Assembly (NCBI GenBank): GCA_028015205.1
Contig: CM051516.1
Span: 29,316,593 to 29,380,592 of the forward strand
Length of the DNA: 64,000 nucleotides
Reading direction: 5' to 3'
Source: Mytilisepta virgata
Taxonomy: Eukaryota; Mollusca; Bivalvia; Mytilida; Mytilidae
Shown here: one piece after another, positions 1 through 15,300 of the stretch
Position numbering within the stretch: the stretch's first letter is position 1
Layout: the number at the start of each line of letters is the position of its first letter
The notes under the pieces: model-generated
Told to the model about the DNA's origin: nothing
What the model saw: the letters and a program-made list of their open reading frames with translations, nothing else
Database searches by the model: none
Translations under genes and position numbers: made by a program

Positions 1-235
1 TTGCATTTAGCTCCATTTCTCAGAAATCTATAGTAATATATCAATGATATTTCACCGCAACAGTCCTCTTGAATAGTACAATGCAATTCAGCAACACTTG
101 GGTCGCTATGACCTACATTTCATGCTTCAGTGACTTTGGTTAAGTTTTGCGTTGGAGTTCATTTCTCAGAAACCTATATTATTTCACCACTACAGTCCTC
201 TTGTATAGTACAACGCAGTTCAGCAACACTTGGGT
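1..235 (+). repeat. Two partial copies of a dispersed tandem repeat
   Basis: The segment CATTTCTCAGAAA.CTATA followed by CAGTCCTCTTG.ATAGTACAA occurs twice (from about 10 and 157). The CATTTCTCAG and ATGCTT.AGTGACTTTG blocks also occur in the array at 33690-33840 and 36229-37090, so this is a member of the same dispersed family. Confidence 0.6.
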
Positions 236-2114
236 TGTTTTTAGGGTGGGGCATCCGTGTCTTATAGACACATTTTCTTGTTATTTTGGCAGGGGCAAGG
301 AAATGATCATCAATCCTCAAAATTTTTTCACAGCTGCCAAGCATGCCCAAGTTTAAAAAAAACAACAAATGTTTGATTCCAGGTAATAATGAATCCTGTC
401 CCTTTTTTACCACATTTTTTAGCCTGCCTTTACAATGTATTTCAGATTCCCTCCTTGTACAATAGAAATCAGATGGTTGCTCCATTATGTGTTTGGTCAG
501 ATATGTTCAAGCATTATATATTATGAGTATTGTTACTGATTTATTGTTATGATTATTATGACAAACTTCCAATTTACAGGTTAATTGTATTCCAAACCAG
601 TATATGTATTTTAGGATATGTTTATATTTATTTACAAGGACTACAGGTTATATTTGAGTTTGCTGAGAATTTGACAGGTAACTATGGCAACATGACATCA
701 TCACCATTATCAATCATTTGTTTGTTGTTGAAGTGTTGTTACTTGAGGCTCAATAGAGGTTTTGCAGTACTCATGCACTTGTTGTTTTCTTATGTTCTGT
801 ATTAATCTTTATTGGCCAAAATAAGTGACTTGATTGACAGGTCTCTATGGAGCCTCTTATTTTGAGAAAGATTTTTGTCTCCATACAACAGTTATGACAT
901 TATCGTTTTGTCAGTAACAATACAAATTTGCAAATGTAAAAGTATTTTTCATATTAATATGGAGAGAATGATTTTGACAGCCTACAAAATATTTCTGGAC
1001 ACCCTAAGAGAAGTATCTAATGTTCCATTAACATAGAAATTTTGTTGTTATAGATCATGCTGACAAAGCTGATAATAATTTTAACATGTTGTGTGGATTA
1101 TTATATTTTTTATTTATTGATATTTAATTTGTAAGTTGTTTTATCATCATTATGTTGTTTATTTTAGTTATCAAAGATCTTTACATTGTTCACATAGATA
1201 TTGTCAGCATATTATTATTGAAAATGATTTTGAAATTCATGAAACAATTTGTTGAGGGTCATTGCAAGTGACAGAATATTACTATTTATTGCATGCTTAT
1301 CCTTAAATTTGCCTTCATATGTAATCACATATTGTAATAAAGTAATTACCCTGCATATTGGCTTATTTAATTTCCAGTTTAAAGGTGTCAAGTATTTTTT
1401 TTCTGTGTCATATTATCTCCTGGTTCCTTTTTGCTTACTTCCAATTTACTATTGTGTTCTGGTTCACAGTGTTTATGAAATTATGATTTCATATTACCCC
1501 TTTTTATTCCCTTTTCAAGGTTAAGGCCAAGTTCTTATTTAAATTTAAGGTCAAGGTCATTCATATAATTAAAAAAAAAACTTGTTATTATACAATTATT
1601 TTATGATCTCTTTTACATCAAAACATAATATATTTTGAGCTCTGACAAAATAATCTGCCCCCATGGGAACTTTATAGTACATAACAGCACAAAGGTAATT
1701 ACCTGCAGTGATGTTAATTACCTTTATTACGCTGACTCCTTTTTGATCTTTGCTGACTTAGAGATACACATCTTTGACATAATATTTGTCATTTATAATA
1801 GAACAAGTAATGTTTTTGTTGACTTGTTATGAAGGGGCAGTACAAATGAAATTTGCCCTTACAATTGGAACATTCACCTTTTTCTGTGATTAGACTATTC
1901 TTAGTGCAAAACATCTGCAGGATTTGTGGCTTTGATAGACAGCAGTTACAAATACCTGTTACATATATGTATTACATATACCCCTAAGGGCATTATACTG
2001 ATAGGGGTATATATGATTTATACCATGATAGACTGCAAAGTTCAGATGATACCTTTTTTAAATAATTTAGAAAGTTGGTCTTCCAGGAAATTTACAAAAC
2101 TCATTGATAAAGAG

Positions 2115-2345
2115 TGATAAATGCAGGATATCTGGTTTCATTTTATGGCATCATGGTTTGAAAATACAATTAGTAAACTTAACCACAAATAAAAATGAAT
2201 AAAACTCTTTATATATTTGTTGGATGATAAATGCAGGACATCTGGTTACATTTTACGACATTATGGTTTGAAAATACAATTAGTAAACTTTTTGTTAATA
2301 GAAACCACAAATAAAAATGAAGAAAACTCTTTATATTTGTTGGAT
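2115..2345 (+). repeat. Two-copy tandem duplication of about 110 bp
   Basis: Two adjacent copies begin TGATAAATGCAGGA (2115 and 2225), share GGTTTGAAAATACAATTAGT and end near CTTTATAT..TTGTTGGATGAT. The second copy has a small insertion (TTTTTGTTAATAG). No coding function is seen. Confidence 0.75.
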
Positions 2346-5300
2346 GATGCCCTGTATAAAATCTTTGTTTTACTATTGGAATGATAATTACAGCAGTCTT
2401 GTTTCAGAGTGGGTGACATGTCAGTTTACTTTTAGAACTTCATTGATACCCAGTATATTGCAATTGTTTCTCTTTTTATTAGCAGAGATATATAATATTG
2501 TGAAGGTATATAACTGATTTTTACTGTGGCAAGTTATTATATAGAAGAAAATATCTTGTTTACCGCCTTAAAATCCTAAAATACAACTAGACTCTCCTGT
2601 TTTATGTGTTGGACACAATATTTTCACATTAAAAAGAAATAAAAGAGGGTAATTTAAAGAAAATAGAAAGAATACTCCAAATTGTTTGGCAAACAAAATA
2701 ATATTTACATCTTCAGCATGTTCAAGTCATATGTAGTTAGTTTCATTTGGTAGAAAAAACGTCATTATCAAATTATGTGCATATCTCGTTAATTAGAGCA
2801 TCATTTTACACCACCATCTGGACGATTGAAGTAGGTGGTTTTTCTTGTACAATTAATTAATAGAACAGAAGAAAGCAAAGCATAAAGGAGGGTGGTGTAA
2901 AGAAATTATCGTAGTGCAGAATTTGTCATCTCAGAAGAAGGTCAACGAAGGTTGAGACATATCACAGCTTAGCCAGATATAAGCAAAACAGTTTAAAGGC
3001 CTGTGTTTATACGCAAAAACATTTTACAAACAAGAGAGAACAACACTTATTGCAACATTTCAGCCCTATATTGTACCTCATTTTATAAATTAATTACACC
3101 TTACAGCAAAGTTTTTTTTCATTTCATGCATCAAATTGGTGCAGAAATTGTTTTTTGTAAAAAAAATTTGTCTTTCAACAGTTTTTTTCAAAATAAATGG
3201 TGGTAATATAAACAAGGATAGATGATAGAAAAAAAACTTTCACACAAACTTTCAAAGTAAAAAGATTTCTCTGAATATTTTTGGAATTGAATTTTCTATC
3301 AGAATAATGAAATTTTTTTTGTATTTTTAATTCAAATTTTCCTTCTTAGCTCTCATAAATCTACAGAGGGCTGAATTTCTTCAACCGGATATTTAATTTT
3401 TAATCATGATCCCTTATGATATTAGAAATGTGACACTTTTTGTTACTTCTGTTGTGTAATTTGAGATCTGCTGAAAGTGAAAAATAGCAACTTCATTAAA
3501 TGCCAGATTCCATTGGTAGCCAAGGATTATAATCCACGTTTCTCCTCTTCTCTTCTGGAGAGACCCTTTCCTAGAGAAGATGCTGGTACTGTATGCCCAA
3601 TAACGTAGATCGCTTTGCATTTGTAAAGTAATTCAGCATTATTAATATCCACACATGGCCAATGATGCGAGCATAGCAATACCCCTTTCCAGAAACTCAT
3701 TTCCGGTATCACGATTCTGAATCTAAAATTATGATTTGAAGCAAGTTATTTCCCGACTTCCGTTTCCTGTGAACGAAACTTTTTCTGGCCTCATTATGTA
3801 GCACAATATGGCTGCCCCCATTTAACAAACACTTTTCTAAATGACCCATATGTAGAAAATGCATATGCTCATGTAGCGATCGCTGCACTCGCTATCATTT
3901 GCACTTTTCAGAGAATTATGATATAAATCACATATAAACCTATTGTGCTAACGCCCTGAAAGGTATATTCAATACTTACGGATTTTAGAATAATAAAAAA
4001 TTTCACCCTTGACCATTTTCAGTTGACCTTGTATATGTTGTAGAAAAAGTCAGGTTCTCTTTATTTTTTTTAAATTAAAGTGAAAACTCGTAAACTTAAA
4101 ACCATTCCATTAACCTACAAATTTGTGTTCCTGATTTTTCTAACAGTTCAACCAATTTGTTTTTCACTCACACATTTAATGGTGATTATAACTTGATGAA
4201 TGAGAGCTTTTAATGCTCAGTTTTAATATATATAAGTCTGGGTTAGAATTGATTACTTGAAGTAAATAGACTGTGTGATGGAACTTTTGGATCATTTGCT
4301 AGGGAAAAAAGATGTTAAAAATATATTCATAGGCTCTGTAGAAATTTCTGTTTTTTTAAAAAGAAAGAATTAAAAAATTACTATCAAGTTCTTAGGGCAC
4401 CCTTAAAAATTTTTTTGTTTGGCATACACTATCAGCAGGTGGGTAGGTAGGTAGGGAAATTATTTTTGTTTACATTTAAAAGCTTTATATTTTCAGACTA
4501 AAATGTTCACCTCCCTTAACTGATGCATTGCAGCATAGGGGGATGCTTTCCACTGTCGGCCTCTTTGACATTATTTACTTTTGGCAGACGTTTTTCTGTT
4601 CTATGTCATTTAAACGTTTGCTCTCAATACAGTGTACAGCAAGCACTTTTACGATTGTGATTTGAAATAAGTAAAGCCCGGAAAAAGATCCACGGATACA
4701 ATCAAAATTCTGGCACGATTCCTGATTTTTATTTTAATAGATACTACAAAAAAAAAAAAAAAAAAAAAAAAAATTCTGAAACGCAAATAAAATTATTTGA
4801 GCTGCAAGTTTTTCAGTGGGTCGGGCAGCCATGCCAAACAAATGAAATTTTATTTTAGGCCTAACTTTGATGAAAAAGGGAAAGATTTTTACATTGTAAA
4901 ATTTCAAATTCATGTATTAACTGTTTTGCCCTTGTTCTTTTTAGAAAGTTTTTAACATTCTTGGTATTTAAACTTCATAAAAAGTATTTTAATTTTAAAC
5001 AATCAGGCTTAAGGTATTCAGACCATAATAGGTAATGAATCTAAATTATAATTCTTTTCAGCCAAAAATAAAGTGAACCAATAGTTTAAAACTGGATTGA
5101 AAGATATATCTTTCCAAGATGAAACATTGTGTTTGGTGTTTTTGTAGAAATATTAAGTTGCATATAGTTTGCCAACGTTTACCAAGACCTCTGTGTTCTG
5201 GAAACTTGAATAAAAAGGTTATCACAAAAAAAAAAAAGAAGAAACAAGTCAAAAGATGCCACGAACCCAATATGTCTTTTCTTTACCTACTGTGTCGACA

Positions 5301-6215
5301 AAACTATCTTTGTTTTATTCTACAATACATTTTTGATTTTTTAAAACAGTACATTTTGTTAGTAGAGAAAAAATATGAATTTTTAACAAGGTTCTGGTAA
5401 ATCTCAAAGAAAACTCTTCATCATGTTTGAAGACCTGACTTTGCATAAAAAAATCTATAAATTTGCCCCCAAAAAATTCTAGAAAAAAATATGAAATATC
5501 TGTTTATTTGCCTACTATTACAATCAGGGATATTATAGAAATGGTTCTGGATGATAACAACTGTCAATTATCGCAATGAAAATATAGTAGATTAATTACA
5601 GTTAAATCCTCCATTAAATTCGTATTTGTGATCAATTTAGACATTGATACAAGTCTATAATTGATCACCGTCCAGATTTTTGAGTTTATCGCTAGTTCAT
5701 ACATCATCATCTGAATCAGAATTCATTGTAACTGTCTTCGTTAAAACCCCCATATTGCATGTTGTTCTATGATTGCATGGTCAATAACAGTTATCTGAGA
5801 ATCGTTATTCGTCAAAGAGGATTGTATCTAAATAATATTTTCAATTAAAGGGTACAATGCAAATAATGTTGATGATGACTATGAAAAATATCAGACGAGT
5901 GTCTTTTTAACCAGACTACTTCACAGAGTAATTAATTATTCAATCATAGAGTATTTTGGTTCAGTGTGAAGAAGTTGTATTTTTCAATTAAAAGATAAAT
6001 AGAATTTATGTATATTAACTTTTTACCTTTGTAGCTTGACTTTTTCTAATTAAGATGTACTTATATTAATTAGGTTAAGCAGTGTATTTTTGGTTTTTTC
6101 TGTACAATTTATGTACTTTTTAGCGATGCATAATTTTGCCAGAAAAATAAACTCTTACACTACAAAAACACACAGCTTACATTGCTAACAAAGTTTATTA
6201 TTAACTTTTATTAAG

Positions 6216-6394
6216 GATTAGCACTTCATGTCCAGAAGGGTGAGATAGTCTGCAGCGATTCTGTTGGCCAAGTCCATCGTGTGACTTTGGATGATAAAGT
6301 TGTAACAGTGAACATATATCCCAGCGTATCACATCCAGGGGCAATAACTATTGATTGGCTACATAATTATACGTACATCGTAGATGGACTAATG
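6216..6394 (+). CDS. ROS1: ROS1 exon: propeller 1, first part
   Basis: Acceptor TTATTAAG, donor ATG|GTTAGT. Enters with one base of a codon already used and ends in phase 0. Encodes a YWTD-type blade with [15 protein letters not shown], the DWxxxxxYxxD pattern of LDL-receptor class B repeats. It is the most upstream exon I can support. Confidence 0.85.
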
Positions 6395-9300
6395 GTTAGT
6401 TTTATTATCATGTTAAATTTGTTCTGATAAAAAGTATATGTAATTGACACAATGAAATGAGCTTACAGGTTATTTTCGTGTTAACTGCTTATAGTTATTC
6501 GAGTAAAAAAATGACGCAGTTCTCATGTTAGACATACATTGTTCAACTGACCATGCCCATATAAGAATAAAGATAAAAAGAATGAGATTTTTTCTATTTT
6601 TGAAGTCATCCTCTTTCAAATTTTCTTTCTTTGAAACAGTGTGCAGTGCTTCAAACGATTGTTTTCAACCCAAATGAAGACAGATATTTTGAAAATAAAC
6701 AATTAAGTTTTGTTTGAGTGCAAAAGATGACAGAATTGTATTGGAGTATCAGTTAGGTTGTGTTTGTGTGAAATTTGGTGATCAAGCTGCAAGTCTGGAT
6801 GAGTTCTTATTTTAAAAAGTCTTTTAGTAACAAAATTTGAAATTTTACTAAGGATTTTGTATATTAAGAGACTGTCATTGGAACCAAGAGAACATTTACA
6901 ATTTTCATTTGTTCATTGTAAACTAAATGGAATAACACAAAATGTGTCAGTGGTATTTTTTTGCACTTTAACATACTCAGTGAATCATGATTTTCAGATT
7001 AAGAGATGTGATTTTGACAGACCTAACTGTATCATGGCAACAGGAATGTTACCTTCCCAACCAGATGTCATCCACGTTGATCCTATCAATGGGTAAATTT
7101 TTACAAAAGATACTGTAGTAAGGGAGATAATCCATTTTATAACATGATGTGAAGACTGAAAAAAAGAAGCTCATAGTAAAAGAAATTTCATTGGAGTTTT
7201 CCTCTTTATTTTATTCGTGTGGCTAAAGGTGAAGAGATATATCACATATATGCAGTTCCATGTTAATTTTTTACAAATTTTAGAAATGTATTATATGGTA
7301 TATTGAAAGAAAACCACTATTGATAAAAAAAATGAATATTTAAAGTTCACTAGATATGATTTCAAAGTTTAATTTTTTTTTTGCATTTGGATTTATAATG
7401 TAGAAAAATTGTCTCAAAAGAGTATATTTTCAAGTACTGTAAAATAAATGGTGGAAGGAAAAAAAGACTTGGGTTTCTTCAAAAAGATTAAATGCTTATT
7501 AAATTTTCACTGTTTTAGACTATAGAGCAGGTTGTGTCTTGAAAGCTTTTCATTTGTGTAATTTCAGATATTTGTTTTTTACACAAAGTGGAACAGTTGG
7601 TTTGTATGCCATTGATATAGGGGAGATAACTCCAAAGCGACCAGCTGATCATTTTCAAATAGTTACAAAAGAAGTAACTGCCTTTTCAATAGATATCAAC
7701 AATATGCAACTGTATTTCCCAAACAATCCTCTCAACACGATAATGTCCTCTTTCTTGGATGGTAGCAATGTGGCAAATGTTCGAAAAGACAAAGTCGTTG
7801 AACCGAACTACCAACACATTACCAGTATGGTATATACCAATGGAGTGTTCATTTTGACGAATGGGAACAACTTTTTGTTTGAAGAATACAACCAGATCAC
7901 AAATTCGTTTTATCTCAATGAAGTGTATTATAAGAAGAAAGTGTCGTCATTTCATGTAGACCAATCAGCAACACAACCACATCCAGGTATGTTATGACTT
8001 TCATCTTTTACTTAATTTCAGCGACATTTCAACTGTTTATTAGGCCATACATTTTATATTGATTCAGTATTTAATATGGAATTAAATACTAGAATATTTC
8101 ATTATTGAAAATAGAATTATATGTTTGTAAATAATAAAGAAAAGGATTTGTGTTAGTTACTATAAATTTGTTTCTTTTGATGTTTAAATTACAGCTCCCC
8201 ACAGTCCTCCCCAGAATGTGAGAGCACTTTTTACGGACAAAAAAGTTGTGATACAATGGAATAAACCTAAAACCCTGTCATATCAAGGTAAATAAGGAAA
8301 TGAAAGATAAAAAATAGTTTAAGCACTTAAGGTAGATCATACCTTATACACTGAGCATCTTGCAAATTTGTATGTAAATATATATTTTCAACAAGAAACT
8401 AGTATTTGGTATAATGTAAAATTTATATCGTAAGTTTATGTAAATAAAAAAATTGACAAAAATGCATAAATAGGAAAATTACAAAATTTTATTCTAAAAA
8501 AAACCCTTTTCAGGGGAGATAATTTTGGCAGATAATTTTTCTAATGTAAAGGAAATTTTAGTTTTTTGGAAAGAGCAAGAAGAAATGAACGGTGACCCCA
8601 ATTTTTCTTTTAAGAAGCATCTCGGATAAGATTCTTTTCACTATTTTATAAAAAAAATTCTGCCAGTTTTTTATTGTATGAGAAATTTGGATTTTCCCTA
8701 TATGATCTACATAAAATTTACCAAGATTAAGACTCCATTGTCTCAAAATCAAGAATGGAGACCTATGTTTTTTAGATTGAAATTTCAAAGGATATCCAAT
8801 CAACATCCTCCTTGAAAAAAATTAGGAAAATCTATCTGCTAAAAATATTAGTATTGATATACCATAAGGCATTGGTACAATAGTTAATCATGCAATCACA
8901 AAAAGAGCTGTATGAAAAAATACAAATGGATGAAAGTGCCAAAAGTTGAGCAGAACAATTTAAATATATTACACCAATAATGTGGAATAGCATATTACAA
9001 TAATTAAAACAAGAATTTTAATGTTTATTATCTTAATATTTTATAACAACAAGTACTTAATTCTCATTTGTCTTACTCTTTGTTGGTTGTCAGAGATTTG
9101 GAATGACAAACCTTGCCCATCATTTATTAGCCAATAATGTTTTACAGGTAAAGGAGCATATCAGAGCTGGTTTTATGAAGTATGTTTGTATGCTGAGGAT
9201 GGGACAGAAAATGAAATGTTTGAGAAGGTAACTGGTTCCTTTCTAGAAGTAGTAGATCTTATACCAGATACAGGGTACCAGGTTAAAGTGAGGGCATTTT

Positions 9301-12300
9301 CCAGGACAGGCTATGGACCATGGTCTGAAGTCTTCATTGGAAGAACTCTGACTTTAGGTAAGTGCATGTTGAAAGCGAAATTCATAATCTTTCATATAGA
9401 TGTAACAAGGGTAATTTGAATTATAATTCTGTTATTGACTGACCTCATCCACACCTATTATAAACTTTTATATTTTAATCCTTCTTCCCTGAAACCAATT
9501 GGCAAATTATATAATAGAACTTAGAAGCAGTGGTCCTTTACAGGGCCCTGCTCAGAATTGTAATTGATAACAATGTCAACCAATCAACTGTAGTTATTCC
9601 CAATATACCATTACAGTTTATTTGTTTTATTTTCAATGGTCAACTTATTTTGATTTAATAACTTTGAATTTGCTACATCAGTCAAAAAGTGTTCATTTCT
9701 GAATGAATGCACAAACATTTATTTTAGTGTTTTGTTTATAACTTTTCTTACTTTTTAGCTCCATCCGTCGGTCTGTAAACTTTTACATTTTAATCTTCTC
9801 TGAAACCCGTGGGCCAAATTAACTGAAACTTGGTGTGAAGCATCTATGAAAGGACCTTTATAAAGTTTGCATATTTTATTATGGTCGAACAACTAATATG
9901 GCCGCCATGATGAATTCTTATTTCTGACGGGACAAATTTTAAAAATCTTCTCCTCTGAAACCAGTGAAAATTGGTGTGAAGCATCTATGGAAGGACCTTT
10001 ATAAAATTTGCATAATTCGTTCCGGTCGGACAACTAATATGGTCGCCATGATGAATTCTTATTTTGGATTGTTCAAAATTTTAAAAATCTCCTCCTCTGA
10101 AACCGTATAGCCAAATTAACTGATACTTGGTATGAAAGATCTATGGAGGGTCCATTACAATTTTCACTTGAAATGAAATGGGTTGATTGTGGGGCTGTCA
10201 GGTGAGCGATACAGGCTCAATTCTCTTGATCCTCTTGTTTATATAACAGTTTGATATCTGATGGCATTTAACTTTCCAGAGGCTTCCACTGCTAAGGTAA
10301 TTGTAGCGGCATCACAGTTTGGCTTTAAGACACAGCTATATGAGATCGATATGGATGGTCAACAAAAGACGAACCTGACCAATGAGGATTTGTTTGAAAA
10401 ACTTTTTGGTAAGTAACAAAAAAAAGATGAACCTGCCTAATGAGGATTTGTTTGAACAACTTGTTGGCAAATAACAAAAAATATGAACCTGCCCAATGAG
10501 GATTTGTTTGAACAACATATTGGTAAGTAACAACAAAAGATAAGGAGTCTTTTTAACAAATCTTAGAAAATTACCTTTTATGTAAACCCAATCCAGGGTT
10601 TGGACCTATTTTAGATTCAGGAAAATGAAGGAAGGTGTGCCAACGAAAATGAAGGAAGATCTGCCAACTAAAGATAACCTTGATATGTCAAAGGTAGTAT
10701 GCAAACTCTTCCAAAAAGTGTTAGTTACAGGACAGTCCAAATTGAGATTTTCTAGTCAGACTATTCAAAGAGTGTTATCCATTCAGACATGTATTTTGTG
10801 TTAAATGCAAAGATTGTTGTTTGTTTAATGAATAAATGTAATGTTGTGAGTATTACTGTTTATACTGCATTGTAAATATAAAATATTACGGTCGACCAGG
10901 AAAAAGCAGGTAAATGAGTTGACCCATTCATTTTTAGTCCGATTATTAATCGATCATTAGTTATGTAAAGGTAACCGATGATCGATTATGAGATTCTTTC
11001 TGATTCCCATCACTTATTTGTGATAACATTTATTATCGGGAATCTTCAATAACAGAGGGGCCTCCGTGGTCAAGTGGTCTAGGTAGTTCATCATGACTAC
11101 TGATGATTACTAGCCTGTCAACACTGAGGTTGTGAGTTCGAATCTCACCTTTGGCCGGGTGTGTTCGACTCCGATCTTAAATTGACTAGGATTGACAATT
11201 TTCCTACCAAAGGTCAGTTGTTCTCTCTGGATACTCAGCTTCCTCCAACAATAAAAACTGGCCGCTGCGAAATAGCCAAACGTGTATAACTGACATTATT
11301 GCAAAATTGATTAATGCTGTTGTGAAATGTTTGTAATATAAAATACAAGTATCCATGTGAATTTAAAATTTTGCTATTTTTAAAATGTCACAATTTTTGC
11401 AGTAATATAAACATCACATTAATTACTGGATTTATAGTAGACAGATATTGAAATTTTGCAACTCTTTGTTCCTAGCAAATTATTCCAAAGATTGTCCACG
11501 TTTTGGATCTTGAGGGTGACATCCAAGTTTTGAAATTCAGAACAATCTATGTCTGGAATCACTTGAAAAACATTAAGTTCTCAAATTAACACAAAAAGTT
11601 TGTTTTCAGATTTGACATGGGCTGAAGACAAAATATTTTGGGCATCAGATGGTTTCTATGGAAACAAAGTTAGTATGTATGATAGGAAGACAACCAGAAT
11701 CAGTACAGTAGAACATATCATGGATGCAACGAGTGTGGCTTATGATTGGTTAGGACAAAAATTGTATTGGTCCAATCCAAGACACAGTGTAGTATGTATG
11801 ATTAAATCTAAGTGAAGATAAAAGTTGTGAAATGTTGCAGTATATTAAATCAGTAGTGTTCAACCATGTGATGTTCTTTGATGGTATAAAAGTTTTATCT
11901 GATTCTAGAAAATTTGTATAATTACTAAAAAAAATTCCGGTTGCATCTGCATTTTTATGTACGATAAATGTATTTTTAACCTTGACTAAAAATAAATTTG
12001 GCTCGTTTAATTTTCATATAATTTTTAGGAAATATTTACTTTGACCTGTTGATATAAATGTTGACTTTTTTTAGTAAATAGAATTTCACACTTCACGGGA
12101 ATAATTTCATTGAATATATAGCAGTTTGGCAAACATCAATTTTGATCATAGAGAAGCTTAATTTATCTTTACTTATTATTCTGGTGATTTTTAAGTGTTA
12201 TCTCCCTGTAATGTTGGGTACCACCTTAAATAGTGATAAAACTGATTAAACAAATCATATTCTGACTGGGTTTTCAAATGGAAAAATTGGTTTAACAGTT

Positions 12301-15300
12301 AGTGGTGTACGAAAGGCATCAAAGCAGTGGCTCGAAACATTGATGCAGGAAAACCTAGTTCCCTGTCAATTTGATGACTCATCTCTTGTATAACCATTTC
12401 CTGTGTTGTTTATTTCAGATAAGAAGATCAAATATGGATGGTCAAAATAAAGAATACGTCATACAGGGCAAAGCTCGGCACATGGCTGTTGATGCTTTAC
12501 AAGGCCGTTTGTATTGGGTCACTTCAAATACTGTTGAGGCTGCATATTTAAATGGGGATGATCATATCGTGTATTTTTCCATTCCATACTTCTCTGGTAA
12601 AGATGTTATTAGTTTAACATTGAACTTTGACATGAGAAAAGTTCTGTGGTATGTGAAAAGTTTTGGAAGTCAAGAGTTATTTATGTCTGACCTACTTGGT
12701 AAAGGAATAACAGAGGATCAACTGTCGGTGCAACCTTTGGGTAGTTTCTCTAGTATTTCTCAGTAAGTGGAAAAAATAAAATTGTAAAAATAATTTGATT
12801 AAGAAGATATTACAACTTTTAAGCAGATTTTTGAACAAAAAAAATTATGTTATTAGTTTTGTGATGTGCGACACAGGGGAAGACAACTCCTAACAGTGAT
12901 GAAGGAAAATTAAGTTTGCTTTACTCAGTGAATTTCTTGTACATCAGATTTAGGTTGTTTACTATTTTCACTGGATTTCTATTAACGTAATTAGTCTGAT
13001 TTTTCAACACTAAAATACACATATTTTTTAGGAAAATTGACTAAAAACTCGAATTTTTTATCTTTCTGTCCTCAATTTTGTCTCCATAAGATCAACCTGG
13101 TCAATGTACTTTAAGAATAGGAAAACTAACTAATAGGTCATACATATCTGTATTGTTATTTCATTTATCTATTATCTTTTTTGCTCTGTAAAGACAAAAC
13201 AATAGAAAAATTCAAACAACCCAATTGAAAAATATGCAATATGTGATCTGGATTCGGAGTATCTCACAAATGATTGAGTTTGACGTCTTGTTTTTTTTTT
13301 TTCTGCTGAGAAGTGCGAATATGCAGTTCCATTCTGAACTGGTTTTGGATTTCTTTTCAAACGTAAATTTCCAGGTAGGAAAAAATGAATAAAATTTACT
13401 GAAAAATCATTTTTGTCAATCATTTTTGTCAATCCTGCGACTTTTTTAGGGGAAGCGAGTCATAGCAATCCTACATTCCGTCATCTTCAGTGGCATAAAC
13501 ATTTACATTCACTCTGTGGTTCAAGTTTTTAAAACATTAATAAGTTTTTAAAAGTATCCTCGATTTTTACCAAACTTGGACAGAAGCTTGTTCATGATCA
13601 AAAGATAGTATCCAGAGGAAAATTTTGTAATAATTTTTTCCCTTTTTTTCCGTATTTTACTTATAAATGAACTTACATGTAGTTTTTCTCCCAGTTAACA
13701 ATACTTAGTCTGCAGTTAAAGTTTTTAAAACATTAATTACTTTCTTAAACCATCCTGGATTTCTACCAAAGTTGGACAGAAGCTTGTTCATGATCAATAA
13801 ATAACATGTGGAGGAAAATTATTTACATTCCGCTATTACACTGAAAACATAGATAACAGTGAAATAAGGCAAGACACTGGGTTCCAAGAAATCTGTATGA
13901 ATTTTTAATAAGATTGATGGTTAAAAACACTCGATAAGGACAAAGTAATAAACTTACAGAAGAAGTTAAAATTACCAACCAGCACCAGCTGTTTACGTTG
14001 ATTGTAACTTTCACAATTTTCCTTGAATTTTCAAAAGTGTAAATTCTTTTAGAAATACTATATTTCAGCCAGCAATGCCTTTCATGCATATAATACAAGT
14101 TTGTTATAAATATATGTTGTACATTCTTATTTGAACCAAATTGATGACCATTTAAACCTTCCACCAATGGTTTCCACACAGGTAGTAACTCTAGCACGAT
14201 AGATTCCCTGACTTGAGTGGCCCCTTCATTGTTTTCTCATGATTTTCAAGTCTTTTTTAATATTAAACCTAGGTGACAATCCCGGTAAACCGGGACACGT
14301 TGGCAAAAGGGTTTAATAGTGCGGAGTGCATTCTGTTACAATTGACAAAATACGAAATTTGGTATGATGTGAGTATTGAATGTAGTACTTTGACATGTTA
14401 ATTATTACTGTTCTGGAATATATTTGAATTTCATAAACTAATTACAGGTATTTTATTTGAAATAACTTATTCTCATTTTATTTTGACAGTAAATTAATGT
14501 TTGACATGACAAAGTAACCAATAATATTTTTATAATTTTCAGGTCGTCAGTAATGCAGTACTTTGCCCATCGTTTGTTTTGGCAGAATCAGAATGGAGCT
14601 ATTGTTGTTGGAGACCTTGAATGTAACCACACCTCTGAAATAACCGAGGACCCTGTGTCTGTGTTTACAGTCACACATCCGTCACTACATCCATTTCCAG
14701 GTAATATACAGTCAAACCTGCCTTAAAGGCACCCTTATATAGCAAATCACTGTCTATAAAGTGAAAATGTCCCATTCATGAACAAAGTATGTAAAATTAA
14801 CCTCTGTATAGAGGGCACATGTCCATAATGGGCACTTTTTTCTTGTCCCTTGGGTGCCTTTTATAGACAGGTTTGACTGTACATGTACATGTATTCAGTT
14901 ATAAATGTATCAGAAAATATTTTATCAAATTATGTTTATTTTATACACATACTATATTTTTGTTATAAAAAATTTTTTGGTCCAAAGTTTGTGGGAAAAG
15001 GGACAATAGTATAGCATGTTGACCCGATTTTAGTTCAAATGAACTTTTTATGTATGTGGTGGGATGTTGTTTATGGAAAATGATTTTTTGAAATCTAGAT
15101 CTAGTTTCCTGTTATATGAATAACTCTGTCTATGAATTTATATTTTTGATGTTTATAACTGTAGAAAATACAGACAGGACAACATTAAAGATAATACCAT
15201 CTGCAGTACCAGAAGTTAGCATTAAATGTGAAGGTCACTGGTCGGCCTTCAACTTGACCTGGGAAAAGATTACTGTAAATCATGGTAGCATATTTTATGA

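Larger units (their letters stand above)
1..6215. other. Upstream non-coding region, probably ROS1 intron
   Basis: No exon or RNA gene was recognised here. The next exon (6216) starts in the middle of a codon, so at least one coding exon lies upstream, most likely outside the window. The stretch is AT-rich, with homopolymer runs (poly-A near 4749-4773), a short GGTA run near 4440 and the two repeats listed separately. Open frames here are short and resemble no protein I know. A small missed exon cannot be excluded. Confidence 0.6.

Noticed and set aside
1..6215. ROS1 5' exons or promoter in the first 6.2 kb
   Set aside because: No stretch combined splice borders, correct phase and ROS1-like sequence; no signal peptide or promoter could be supported.
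11057..11145. tRNA-like heads of the SINE copies as functional tRNA genes
   Set aside because: They lack a full cloverleaf and acceptor stem, and are followed by the same SINE body and flanked by target-site duplications.
13823..14197. 124-codon open frame on the minus strand
   Set aside because: Compositionally unlike the coding exons, no recognisable motif, and in a ROS1 intron.
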